DNA from: Patagioenas fasciata | Taxonomy: Eukaryota > Chordata > Aves > Columbiformes > Columbidae | Reading direction: 5' to 3' | DNA length: 64,000 nt | Assembly (NCBI RefSeq): GCF_037038585.1 | Contig: NC_092521.1 | Span: 75,996,398-76,060,397 of the forward strand | Part shown: one piece after another, positions 1 to 8,940 of the stretch | Position numbering within the stretch: position 1 is the stretch's first letter | How the letters are laid out: each line of letters opens with the position of its first letter | The notes under the pieces: model-generated | What the model saw: only the letters and a program-made list of their open reading frames with translations | Told to the model about the DNA's origin: nothing | The model's database searches: none | Translations under genes and position numbers: made by a program

Positions 1-1150
1 AGTTAACCTAGTTCAGGACAATTTAAATGACTCAAGGGTGGGAGGGGGAAAGGCTGAAGCTTAGTGAAACTGATCTGAAAAATTTATTTATATGCTGTGA
101 ACAAAAATCAGCATACAAGCTAATAAGAGTTTGATATTTTTAATGCTACTATTGGTAAGCTATTTTGAATTCTTCTAGGAGTAAAAACATACAAAATACT
201 TGTCTCAGCTTGAAGACATTCCAGCAGCTAAATTTATTCAATGTATTAGTACCTGTTAAAACTGTCTGAGTTAAAGGTTAAGCTAAATCTGTTAAAGTTT
301 AAGCTGTACATATGGTTGGCAGCATTATGGATTATAACTGATTTTTTTCTACTTGGTGATAAAAATCACATGAGCTTAAACCAAAATTAATATCCCCTTG
401 AAAAAAGTTGCTTACATTTTCAATATGTTAGGTATATTGTGGCCTTATTTACACATGAAAGCTATAATTTAAAAAAAATCAAACCTGATTCTTAAATATT
501 TAAGGATGGGATTTTTGAAAGCACCTATATTGGTCTGTGAGTCTTGTGAAGGTTAAGCTGGAGAAAAAATAACCTTTTCAAAGACTTTTGCTTTACCCAC
601 AGAAGTGCAGTTGCAAATACCACACAGGCAGGTTGCTTAAGTTTATATCCAGGGTTTCAATCCTTGTCTAACATATTTTTTAAACATCTGTGAATTTTTC
701 AATTAAACAAAACATCTGTAGCAAATATCCTCATTACACTGGACTCCTTACAGAAGTAAAATTGTGAAATCAAACTGTCTTAAACTGTGTTGAATCAATG
801 CAGACACGCTCACTTAGAATTAATTTGGTTTAAATTTGAAAATTAATTAATTACAGAAGATCAAAATACATTACTATAAGCCAAACCAGGATCACTGATC
901 CTGACTGTCACTGGGTACAGGGACTAATTGTCTTACACTGTATAGTCAGGAGGCAAAATGATAAGGAAAAAGTACAGATCGTTCATTTTGCCAATTTTAT
1001 CCTTTGGCCAGTGTTTACAACTTGAAACCTGAACTTTGTTGAGGTCAATGGCAAAACTCCAATTAGCTTTAGTTTTACCAGAGTTTCACCCTGGATGTTC
1101 TTTGTCAATATTAACCAATATTTTACCAGTGGTTTCTTTTATTCCCTTAC
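1..1150 (-). other. FASTKD3 intron 5 (partial, runs off the left edge)
   Basis: AT-rich sequence with no exon-like or RAP-domain-like translation on the minus strand and no repeat I recognise. By gene order it is intron downstream of FASTKD3 exon 5. Confidence 0.75.
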
Positions 1151-1220
1151 CGTCTGTGTACCTCTTCACGTTGGGCAGCAGGCAATACAAAACCTTCTTC
1201 ATCTAATTTAATCTCAATAT
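1151..1220 (-). CDS. FASTKD3: FASTKD3 exon 5, residues 562-584, just before the RAP domain
   Basis: This is a 70-nt exon with acceptor TACTAG before base 1220 and donor GACG|GTAAGG at 1151/1150. It encodes [14 protein letters not shown] followed by EEVHRR, matching the human stretch [14 protein letters not shown]...DIHKR that leads into the RAP domain. It ends two bases into a codon. No further FASTKD3 exon was found between bases 1 and 1150. Confidence 0.94.
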
Positions 1221-4200
1221 CTAGTATAAATGAAAAGAGAAGTAACATTAAAACTCATTTGATAAGCTGTTTGCTGTAATTCTCATCCTCTTACAGTTCC
1301 TTGTTTTATAAAATAACAAAAATGCTATCACAATACTTTTTTCTGAATCACAGAGGCTTGCAAAAGATGTGCATAGAGTATTTAACACAAATGAGTGGTA
1401 ATTAGTAACATTTTAGCCTTTCATAATGCTAACACCAAAGTATTATTCCAAGTCTACTAAAAACCAATGTAGTTAAATGGCACTTTGCTGGGCTGGCTAG
1501 GGCCTCTGGAATTTTGAGAGCTTTGGGGACAGACGTTCTTTCTCTCTCTGCTCCTTTATCTTTTTTCATTAATTCTCTAATTTTATAGATGCCAATTTGC
1601 AAACAGAGCTTTGGACCTAAATCCTGCCAACTTCAACCCCATGTGGAAGCTGAAACGCAGAATATTTCTGGAATCATCTGTTTCTCTTGGTATTTTTTTT
1701 TAATCTTTCCGATGTCACAGAATCATAGAATCATTTTGGTTGGAAAACACCTTAAAGATCATGTCCATGGGGTGCAAGAGACTCTTCCCTCAACACCTTA
1801 TTTATCATCCACCCCTCCTGGGCACACATCTTTCCTCATCATTACATTCTCTCAGTTTTCTTTCCTGGCACAAAGAACAGTGTTTTGCTCACTCCTTTCT
1901 TTTAGTCCACAGACCTGCAGTGACTATATGTAGCCAGTAGTTCTTGCTAAGGGGAGAGCAGCCCAGCTGAGCAGGACAGAGGGCAAACCACCTTCCAGCT
2001 CTCCCTTTCTCTATTCACCACCAAAGCAGAAAGAACAGGCAAATGGCGTTGCCTCATTTTGCTTTACATTATATAAATTGTTTACTATATAAGTAAAAGA
2101 GGAGCTGATAGTAAAAATACAGAACACAAAAGTTAGCCGCTATTTTCAGTGCAGACTGACTGTGTTAATTCCAGGTAACGGTGCAGTTCTTTTTTCACCC
2201 TGTTCTTCTTTCTGACTTTGAAAATGACATTTCCTCATTTCAGACCTTCTACAAGAGTTTTGTATTCCAGCTTCCTTTTTCTGTATTTGTACAATTTAGA
2301 ATGCCCACAAAGGGAATAAAATAAATAGTTTTTATTTCTGGAGAATAACAGAGCCTAAAGTTTTGACAGCATAAGCACACATTTTATTATTAATGTAAAG
2401 AAATGTTACTTACCAACTGTATAGAAATATGGTGTTGATACCTCTGATGCAAAATATATTCTTTTTTTCAGTAAATAAAGTAATCCAGCCTTCACCCTTT
2501 TCATGAGGTGAACATCCAGAGAACTGCAAGGCATGAAAAAGGCCTTTGCTTGATACTTTGGAAGGAGTTTGGGACCCTACATAATGACACAAAACCAAAT
2601 CAAACAAAAGAAAAATGAGATAACATTTTTGTAATTACCTCACGTTAATGTAGCAAAACATATTCTGTGCATTTCAAAGCGAGGTCTATTGAGAGACTTA
2701 CGGTCTGAGGTATGATCTGCTGGAAACTGAAAAAAAACCCAAACAAAATCAAACAAAACAAAACCCAAGACAACCACCAGAACATGCTCAGTGAGCTTCC
2801 ATGCTGTCATGCTGAACACATTGTTCATGAGAAATGCATGACTGTTTCCATTCCTCTGCAGTCAGGCCAACATCAAAGTGCCAGATCTCTTTTGTGCTCC
2901 AAGACTTTCCACGCCCGACGTAAAAAAGGAGCAGTTACTGGAAAAGCACTCAAAAATACACAAAAAGCACTTTAACTTAGAGCTAGTTAGTTCCATCAAA
3001 CATACAAATATATCCAGTCTAACAGGCAGAAATGCTTCTAATTTTTGTCAAGGAAAAAAGATGTTTTTATGGGGAAGACAGTCTTCACCTAATTATCAAC
3101 AGGACCCTAATGAGCTTATCACCTTTTGTTAAAATCAGTTCTGGTTTCATATGTGCCATACCTCATAAAATGGGCACTCCAGGGTAACAGTCAGAAAGAG
3201 ACGGGTTAGCTGGGAGGTAACAATTCTGTCCAAACCAGGTGGCTGAGCTGAAACAACAATATTCAGGCTTTCAGGTGTACCTTTAACAAAGTATCTTTAC
3301 CATCATGCAGAAATTAGGAAAAGCTGTTCAGTTTATCATGCAGAGCAGCTATTTGATCATTATCATTCTTGATCATTGTTTTAGTGAACAGAAATATCAG
3401 TTGTGAAATTATGCAGTTGGTAAAATGATGAAATGGTTTACAGAAACATCAACATAAAAAATATACAACTAGCAAGATCTTAGCTAAGACTCTCATAGTC
3501 TTTCAAAAAAAAAAAAAAGAGTATGTGAGTAATGCAGGATGTTCTAGAGGGAGGAATAAGTTTGAGTTGAGGTCTTGAAGAAACATCCCATTCCCTTCGC
3601 CCCAAGTTATAATCTCAGGATCTCAATGTTTCACTTAAGGTTTTTTTTAATCTGAAAGTAGCAGATAATACTGAATAATTTCTGGAAATTTGTCTACAAG
3701 TGTATACTTTAAGCATCTTTCATGTTACGTGCAAAGTATTATTAGAGAACAGTAAAAACCTGACATAGTCTGAGATGCTAATGAGGCAGGTCATCCTCTC
3801 AAGTTCCTGTTGTGAACTTTGACTACTCTACTGGAATAGCTGACTGGAAAAGGGGAAACATAACCTCCATTCTTAAAAAGGGAAAAAAGGAAGACCGAGG
3901 GAACTACGGGCCAGTCAGTCTTGCCTCTGTGCCCAGCAATATCACAGAGTGGGTCCTCCTGGAAGCTATGCTAAGGCACATGGAAAATGAGAAGGTGATT
4001 GGTGACAGCCAACATGGGCAAATGTGCCTGACAAATCTGGTGGCCTTCTACAATGGGGTTACAGCATTGGTAGATAATGGAAGAGCAACTGACATCCTCT
4101 ACTTGTACTTATGCAAAGCATTTGATGCTGTCCCACATGAGATCCTTGTCTCCAAATTGAAGAGACGTGGATTTGATGGATGGACCACTTGGTGGATAAG

Positions 4201-7171
4201 GAATTAGCTGGATGGTCGCACTCAAATTATTGCAGTCAATGGCTTGATGTCCAGGTGGAGACCAGTGATGAGTGACATTCCTTGGGGGTCGGTATTGGGA
4301 CCAGCACTGTTTAACCTCTGTCAGTGATATGGACAATGATGGGACTGAGTGCACTGACAGCAAGTTTGCTGACAACACCAAGCTGTGTGGTGCAGTCAAC
4401 ACACTGGACGGAAGGGATGCCATCCAGAGGGACCTTGACAGGCTTGAGAGGTGGGCCTGTGTGAACCTCATAAAGTTCAACAAGGCCAAGTACAACGTCA
4501 TGCACATAGGTCAGGGCAAGCTGAGACACAAACGCAGGCTGGGCAGAGAACAGATTGACAGCAGCCCTGAGGAGGTGCTGGTTGATGAGAAGCTAAATGT
4601 GAGCAGGCAATGTGCGCTTGCAGCCCAGAAAGCCAACTGTATCAAAAGGAGCGTGACCAGCAGGTCAAGGGAGGCGATTCTTTGCTCTACTGAGACCCCA
4701 CCTGGCATACTGCGTTCAGTTCTGTGGCCCCCAACATAGGAGGGACATGGACCTGATGGACTGAGTCCAGAGGAGGACCATAAAGATGATCAGAGGGCTG
4801 GAGCACCTCTCCTATGAAGACAGGCTGAGACACTGGGGATTTTTCAGCCTAGAGAAGGCTCCAAGGAGACCTTAGAGCAGCCTACCAGTACCTAAATGGG
4901 ATCTACAAGAAAGCTGGAGAGGAACTTTTTACAGAGAGCACATAGGACAGGGGGTAATGGTTTTAAACTGAACGAGGGCAGATTTATCTTAGATATAAGG
5001 AAGACATTCTTCACCATGAGGGTGGTGAGGCACTGGAGCAGGTTGTCCAGAGAAGCTGTGGATGCCCCATCCCTGGAAGTGTTCAAGGGCAAGCTGGATG
5101 GGGCTTTGGGCAACCTGGTCTAGTGGGAGGTGTTGTTGCCCATGGCAGGGGGTTGGAACTAGATGATCTCTAAGGTCCTTTCCAACACAAATCATTCTAT
5201 GATTCTATCATTAACTGCTCACATTTATGATGCTGTTATGTTTTACTGGTTCAGACCTCACTTCTATTTTAATTAAGCCAACAATTATGCACTGCAAACT
5301 AATTTTTCCAGCTTGATTCATTTACCCTTTTCAGTTACCAATATCATTGTTACATAGTCTCACTTCAGTGTGAATATTCACATTAGTCACTGCATAGGTA
5401 AAGAAGTTTAAACAGACACAGCTAAATGTAATACATTTCCTTCAGAGAACTTAGCATCTAAAACATGTATGAGACAAATGACAAACATGGGGAAAAACAG
5501 AGGGTCAGTATTTTTTAGGAAAGCAGTAGGATTAAGTGAAATAAAATTTTGAAGGGATTTCAAATCTATGTTTAAGATTGTGCAGTGCAATTTTCAAACT
5601 CCTGTAAATGACATACACTGAAAGAGAACTGCAACTGTGACAAGTAAGCAACAATCTTTGGCCTCCTGATCACTATTCTCCAGTCACTTTCATTGGGTTT
5701 GACAGATGTAACTGATAACAAATGGGTTCTCCTTACCTTGAAGCTTTTGCAGAAAATAAGGACTAAGTATTTTTGGTAGAAAATTTACTGGATAACGTTG
5801 AATAAGTACACATGAGTGCAGCAGGTTCAACAAGGTGTGAGGCTGAAAGTGAGTAAAGCGAGTATGCAGCACAGTTTCAAGCTTCCTAAACAAAGAAGCA
5901 GCACTTGGAGGGAGATAGTTAAGAGTCCCAAATGGTATAATGCACTCAGCAATCTGGTCAGTGGTAAATCTGTCCGCATTGGAGATGAAACCTTTGGCCA
6001 CTGCATCAAAGATGGGCTTAGAAAGGATCATCTTTCGGCAGCAATACTGCATGACTTTGCTGACTGTTTGAGGATCCATGGTAAAGATGGAGTTGGGGAC
6101 ATGTGTTTCCAGTGCCTCCGTAAAAGTTTGTTCACGATGTCCAAAGTATAGGAAGGCTTCCAGTACATTTACCAGATCATCACCTGCGAAATATGGAATA
6201 AGCTTCACAGAATGTTTACACAGTGCTGTGACTAAGGGAACTGCCCGCGTCTGATGAAGAACAACCAGTGAATTCAGTATTATGCTTGTAAACTTTGGGC
6301 TTAGCTGGGAAACTATGGTTAAAGTGACACTGTTTAGTCTGTTTAGGAAGTCTTGATATTGTTCCCTTTCCCTGACAGTCACCTGCAGCATCTTATAAAC
6401 CATCACCATTTCCCTAGCACTCCACTTCTCAATGTCTTTATCTTGCATATGGTTGACAATTTGTTCCAGCATCGCACAACTCGGGCCTTCCAACTCAATC
6501 AAAGTCTCCCCAAGAGCACACAGATTTTTAACAGTCAACTGTCCTTTACCAAGGCGTTCCTCACCCTCTGACAGCAAACTTGCCATCAGTGTACTCTGGG
6601 GATCTATACGAAGTTTTATCAAAGCTTGCAATGCATTCAGCAGCCCAGTGTTTGACAGTTTTGAGGATTCAAATTCAAACTGGAAGCACAACGCCCTGAA
6701 AACCTCGTTCTCTAGCACTCCTTCGGGGTTTTTCAGACCACCGTCATCCGCTTCAACTTCAGAAATCCTCTGCAGGGCTCCTGACGCCATAGTATCAGAC
6801 ATGACTTCCAGAGAGCTAAGAAAGTCAAAAATATCTTTCGATGTACAGAGGCTGTTCAGCTTCCTGAAAAATGGTTGTTCATCCATCCACCTGTTGTTAG
6901 ATTCGGGACTGCTCCCAGTATCTCCACAGAGATTCACAGCTTCATTAACAGAAAGAGGCTGTATCCGCAGTTGTACATGATTTTTTCTACAAAACATATG
7001 CTGAGATTTATCTTTGAAACACAGCATCCTCATGGCTACAGAGTTACAGTTTTGGGGCTTTTGCTGCCCACTGAAAAAGCTCAACCTTTTGCTTAGGGTC
7101 ATCAAAATGGACCTGCTGGCTGGTGTGCTGGATGAATAAAACTGGAAACTTTTTCGGCTAATCAAAGCCAT
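1151..7171 (-). CDS. FASTKD3: FASTKD3, FAST kinase domain-containing protein 3 (four coding exons, 3' end outside window)
   Basis: Mitochondrial FASTK-family RNA-binding protein; family members act in mitochondrial mRNA processing, stability and translation. The spliced frame joins 7171-5737, 3247-3162, 2576-2414 and 1220-1151 (1,754 nt, 584 codons plus 2 nt). It aligns along its length with my recollection of human FASTKD3 (about 662 residues), for example [15 protein letters not shown] at 127-141, [15 protein letters not shown] at 179-193, [19 protein letters not shown] at 414-432 and [13 protein letters not shown] at 508-520. The first ~35 residues are rich in Ser, Arg and Lys with almost no acids, as in a mitochondrial targeting peptide. 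The FAST_1-like region is about residues 370-440 and the FAST_2-like region about 445-555. The RAP domain should follow the last exon seen, so at least one further exon lies left of base 1. All introns here are GT-AG. Identification is very secure; the RAP domain cannot be checked. Confidence 0.96.
1221..2413 (-). other. FASTKD3 intron 4
   Basis: AT-rich intron between exons 4 and 5. It carries a short CR1 tail at about 1716-1766. I recognise nothing else. Confidence 0.85.
1716..1766 (-). repeat. CR1 LINE 3'-end fragment
   Basis: The plus strand reads CACAGAATCATAGAATCAT followed by TTTTGGTTGGAAA and ACACCTTAAAGATCAT. This is the reverse complement of the CR1 3' end. The element is therefore on the minus strand and only about 50 bp survive. 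Confidence 0.8.
2414..2576 (-). CDS. FASTKD3: FASTKD3 exon 4, residues 508-561
   Basis: This is a 163-nt exon with acceptor ATGTAG before base 2576 and donor GTTG|GTAAGT at 2414/2413. It encodes [17 protein letters not shown], then [11 protein letters not shown] and [16 protein letters not shown]. These match the human FASTKD3 segment from GPKLLPKYQ to TPYCYTID, with a short deletion in the middle. It belongs to the end of the FAST_2 region. Confidence 0.95.
2577..3161 (-). other. FASTKD3 intron 3
   Basis: A 585-bp GT-AG intron. An open minus-strand frame at 2640-2828 shows no convincing match to FASTKD3 and is left as intron. Confidence 0.85.
3162..3247 (-). CDS. FASTKD3: FASTKD3 exon 3, residues 479-507
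   Basis: This is an 86-nt exon with acceptor TTTCAG before base 3247 and donor GAG|GTATGG at 3162/3161. Joined in phase to the previous exon it encodes a stretch containing [14 protein letters not shown] and LECPFYE, which matches the human segment around LDTLSRAQLTQLFLASVLECPFYKG. It ends on a codon boundary (phase 0). Confidence 0.93.
3248..5736 (-). other. FASTKD3 intron 2
   Basis: A 2.49-kb GT-AG intron. More than half is a CR1 copy in the antisense direction (3800-5208). Apart from a short A-run near 3507-3520 I recognise nothing else in it. Confidence 0.88.
3800..5208 (+). mobile_element. CR1 LINE, 5'-truncated, degenerate ORF2 and 3' end
   Basis: Translations in shifting frames give reverse-transcriptase-like CR1 ORF2 segments: [18 protein letters not shown], then [20 protein letters not shown] (4075-4130), then the [18 protein letters not shown] region (about 4436-4490) and the [20 protein letters not shown] region (about 5022-5090). 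The 3' end finishes with the CR1-type tail CATTCTATGATTCTATCA. Frameshifts and stops break the ORF at several points, so the copy is dead. It lies antisense to FASTKD3 inside intron 2. ORF1 and the endonuclease part are absent, as is usual for 5'-truncated copies. Confidence 0.93.
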
Positions 7172-7200
7172 ATTGGACCAGGTGGGTTCTCAAAACATAC
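5737..7200 (-). CDS. FASTKD3: FASTKD3 exon 2: 5' UTR end, start codon and residues 1-478
   Basis: This is the large first coding exon. On the minus strand an acceptor (pyrimidine-rich, ending TTCTAG) precedes base 7200. Bases 7200-7172 are 5' UTR and the ATG is 7171-7169, followed by 478 codons plus one base. The donor is CAAG|GTAAGG at 5737/5736. The reading frame stays open for 15 more codons into the intron, but that read-through part does not resemble the family, whereas splicing restores homology. It contains the targeting peptide and most of the helical-repeat and FAST_1 region. Confidence 0.96.
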
Positions 7201-8455
7201 CTAGAACAAGAAAAAAACATATAAATACACAGTTTGGAAAACAGCACCAATGTCAATGCAGGAAAAAAAAAAAAAAACAAAAAAAAAAAAACAAAAAAAC
7301 AAAACAAACCAAAACAAACAAAACCTTTCAGTGGCCGGACATGACAGGGATGATCCCTCTCCCATGACCACCAGCACAAGGCAACGCAAAGAGAAGAATC
7401 ATAGAATTGTTTTGGTTGGAAGAGACCCTCAGGATCATCAAGTCCAACTATAACCTAACTCCAGCACTAAACCATGTCCCTAAGAACCTTGTCTAAATGC
7501 CTTTTAAACAGCTTTAGGGATGGTGACTCAACCACTTCCCTGGGCAGCCTGTTCCAATGCCTGACAACCCCTTCTGGGAAGAATTTTTCCCTAATATCCA
7601 GTCTGAACCTCCCCAGTGCAACTTGAGGCCATTTCCTCTTGTCCTATCACTTGCTACTTGGGACAAGAGACTGACACCCTCCATGCTACAACCTCCTTTC
7701 AGGTACTTGTAGAGAGCGGTAAGGTCTCCCCTCAGCCTGCTCTTCTCCAGGCTAAACAGCCCCAGTTCCCTCTGCTGCTCCTCATCAGACTTGAGCTCCA
7801 GGCCCCTCACCAGCTTCATCACCCTCCTCTGCACTCTCTCCAGCACCTCCATGTTCTTCTTATGATGAGGGGCCCAAAACTGAACACAGGACTCAAGGTG
7901 CAGTCTCACCAGTGTCACATACAGTGGCATGATCACTTCTCTAGTCCTGCTGGCTACACTATTCCTGACACAAGCCAGGATGCTGTTGGCCTTTTTGGCA
8001 AGGCAATGCAAAGAAACTGCTGGGAGCGATAAGAGCTGCTTGACAGGTCACAACCCAGCCCCGCCCCGTGTGTCCCTAAGGTCGCTGCGCTGGGGGACGT
8101 TTGCCCAGGCAGGAACTGCACACAGCGGAACTTTCCGCCATTCCCTGGCGGGCCGGGGTTGCTGGAAGTAGAAGGGGGCACCACCCGCGACTGGAGAGGC
8201 GCCATGAGGGGCTCGCAGTCGAGGGGCGATGGCTGAGCCTCTCCGCCCCTTCCCCTCACAGGCCCAACGCTTCCCTCCGCCGAGCGCTGCGAGGGACGGG
8301 CTGGGCCCGAAGGCGCCAGCGGGTGCATCCCTCCGACCCCCGCGCCTACAGCCGCCTGCCACGGGCCGGGGCGTCGCTCCCCCTCCATCCTTGTCCTCCC
8401 GTCAGTGCCGGCGGGCGAGCTGCGGGAGCGCCCGGACACTCACCTCAGCCGCCAT
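7157..8455 (-). CDS. Upstream ORF overlapping the FASTKD3 start (spliced, 16 codons)
   Basis: If exon 1 (ending at 8444) is spliced to exon 2 (starting at 7200), an ATG at 8455-8453 in good context (G at +4) begins the frame [16 protein letters not shown] and stops at a TGA at 7159-7157. That frame is shifted relative to the main FASTKD3 ATG at 7171-7169 and overlaps it, so translation of the uORF would bypass the main start. It depends on the inferred exon 1 and on a transcription start upstream of 8455. Confidence 0.45.
7260..7325. repeat. A-rich low-complexity tract
   Basis: Runs of A interrupted by single C bases, grading into AAAC and AAACC units. It could be a decayed poly(A) or simple repeat. 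It lies between FASTKD3 exon 2 and the CR1 copy. Confidence 0.85.
7396..8012 (-). mobile_element. CR1 LINE 3' fragment in FASTKD3 intron 1
   Basis: The minus strand translates as the C-terminal CR1 ORF2 segment ([20 protein letters not shown], then [21 protein letters not shown], then [15 protein letters not shown]) and ends in the CR1 3' tail at about 7396. The open stretch of about 165 codons is unusually intact for a CR1 remnant. It lies in the FASTKD3 transcription direction, its 5' truncation point about 430 bp from the inferred exon 1 donor, abutting the CpG island. Confidence 0.93.
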
Positions 8456-8940
8456 GACGGACGGCGCTGGGGCGGCCGGGAACTTCCGTCGCTCCCCTGC
8501 CGGGTAACTCCGGGCGCCGGCAGCCGCCGCCTTCCTCCGCGGGTCTCGTCACTCCGCCCCGCCCCAGCCGCCTCCTCCTCGCTGCCGCTGAGCTCCGGCG
8601 TGCTATCGCGGCTCCCGACCGGGTGCGGAGCGCAGGCTGGCGCAGGCGCTTTGCCGCGGGAGCCGGATTTGTCCCCGTGTACGTATCGATCAGACCCGCG
8701 TCCGTCAGGGAGAGTGGTCGCGTTCGCCGCGGGTGGGCGGCGGGTCCGCGCTGCGAGGGGCAGCGGGAGGCGCGCGGCGGTGCGGCCCGGCCCGGTGGCG
8801 CCGGCTCTCGGGGGGGCTTTGTCGCTGCAGCGGAGTCCAAGCCTCCGATGTGGAGCTGCCTTTAGCTCCCTAAAATCCCCGTCCTTCCTCAGGGGCAGCT
8901 CTCTGCGTTCCCAGCGGGGTAGCGGCTGGTCCAACCAAAT
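8045..8940. promoter_or_regulatory. CpG island, likely bidirectional FASTKD3/MTRR promoter
   Basis: A GC- and CpG-dense block of about 0.9 kb in an otherwise AT-rich window, placed between the two divergent genes. It contains a double GC box (CCGCCCCGCCCC, 8554-8565), an ETS/GABP-type core ACTTCCG (8482-8488) and a near-match to an NRF-1 site (GGCGCAGGCGCT, 8639-8650). No TATA box is evident. NRF-1 and GABP sites are common at genes for mitochondrial proteins, which would suit FASTKD3. Transcription start points are not visible from sequence alone. Confidence 0.85.
8444..8520 (-). other. FASTKD3: Inferred FASTKD3 exon 1 (non-coding; upstream end approximate)
   Basis: On the minus strand a strong splice donor, GGCTGAG|GTGAGT, sits at 8444/8443. 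It is the natural 5' partner of the acceptor in front of exon 2 at 7200. The transcription start is not determinable; the right boundary given is nominal. The exon contains an ATG (8455-8453) that opens a short upstream ORF described separately. Confidence 0.6.

Larger units (their letters stand above)
7201..8443 (-). other. FASTKD3 intron 1
   Basis: Intron between the inferred non-coding exon 1 (donor at 8444/8443) and exon 2 (acceptor at 7201-7202). It contains an A-rich tract at 7260-7325, a CR1 copy at 7396-8012 and the left shoulder of the CpG island. Confidence 0.75.

Noticed and set aside
2640-2828. Minus-strand open frame between FASTKD3 exons 3 and 4
   Set aside because: Its translation does not match FASTKD3, and exons 3 and 4 already join in phase without it.
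4109-4739. Open frames on both strands around the CR1 copy, including a 132-codon minus-strand frame
   Set aside because: The plus-strand frames are broken CR1 ORF2, and the minus-strand ones are their shadows.
6432-6980. 182-codon plus-strand open frame
   Set aside because: It lies wholly antisense to the FASTKD3 coding exon and has no family resemblance; it is a shadow frame.
7616-8032. 138-codon plus-strand open frame
   Set aside because: It is the antisense of the CR1 ORF2 remnant on the minus strand.
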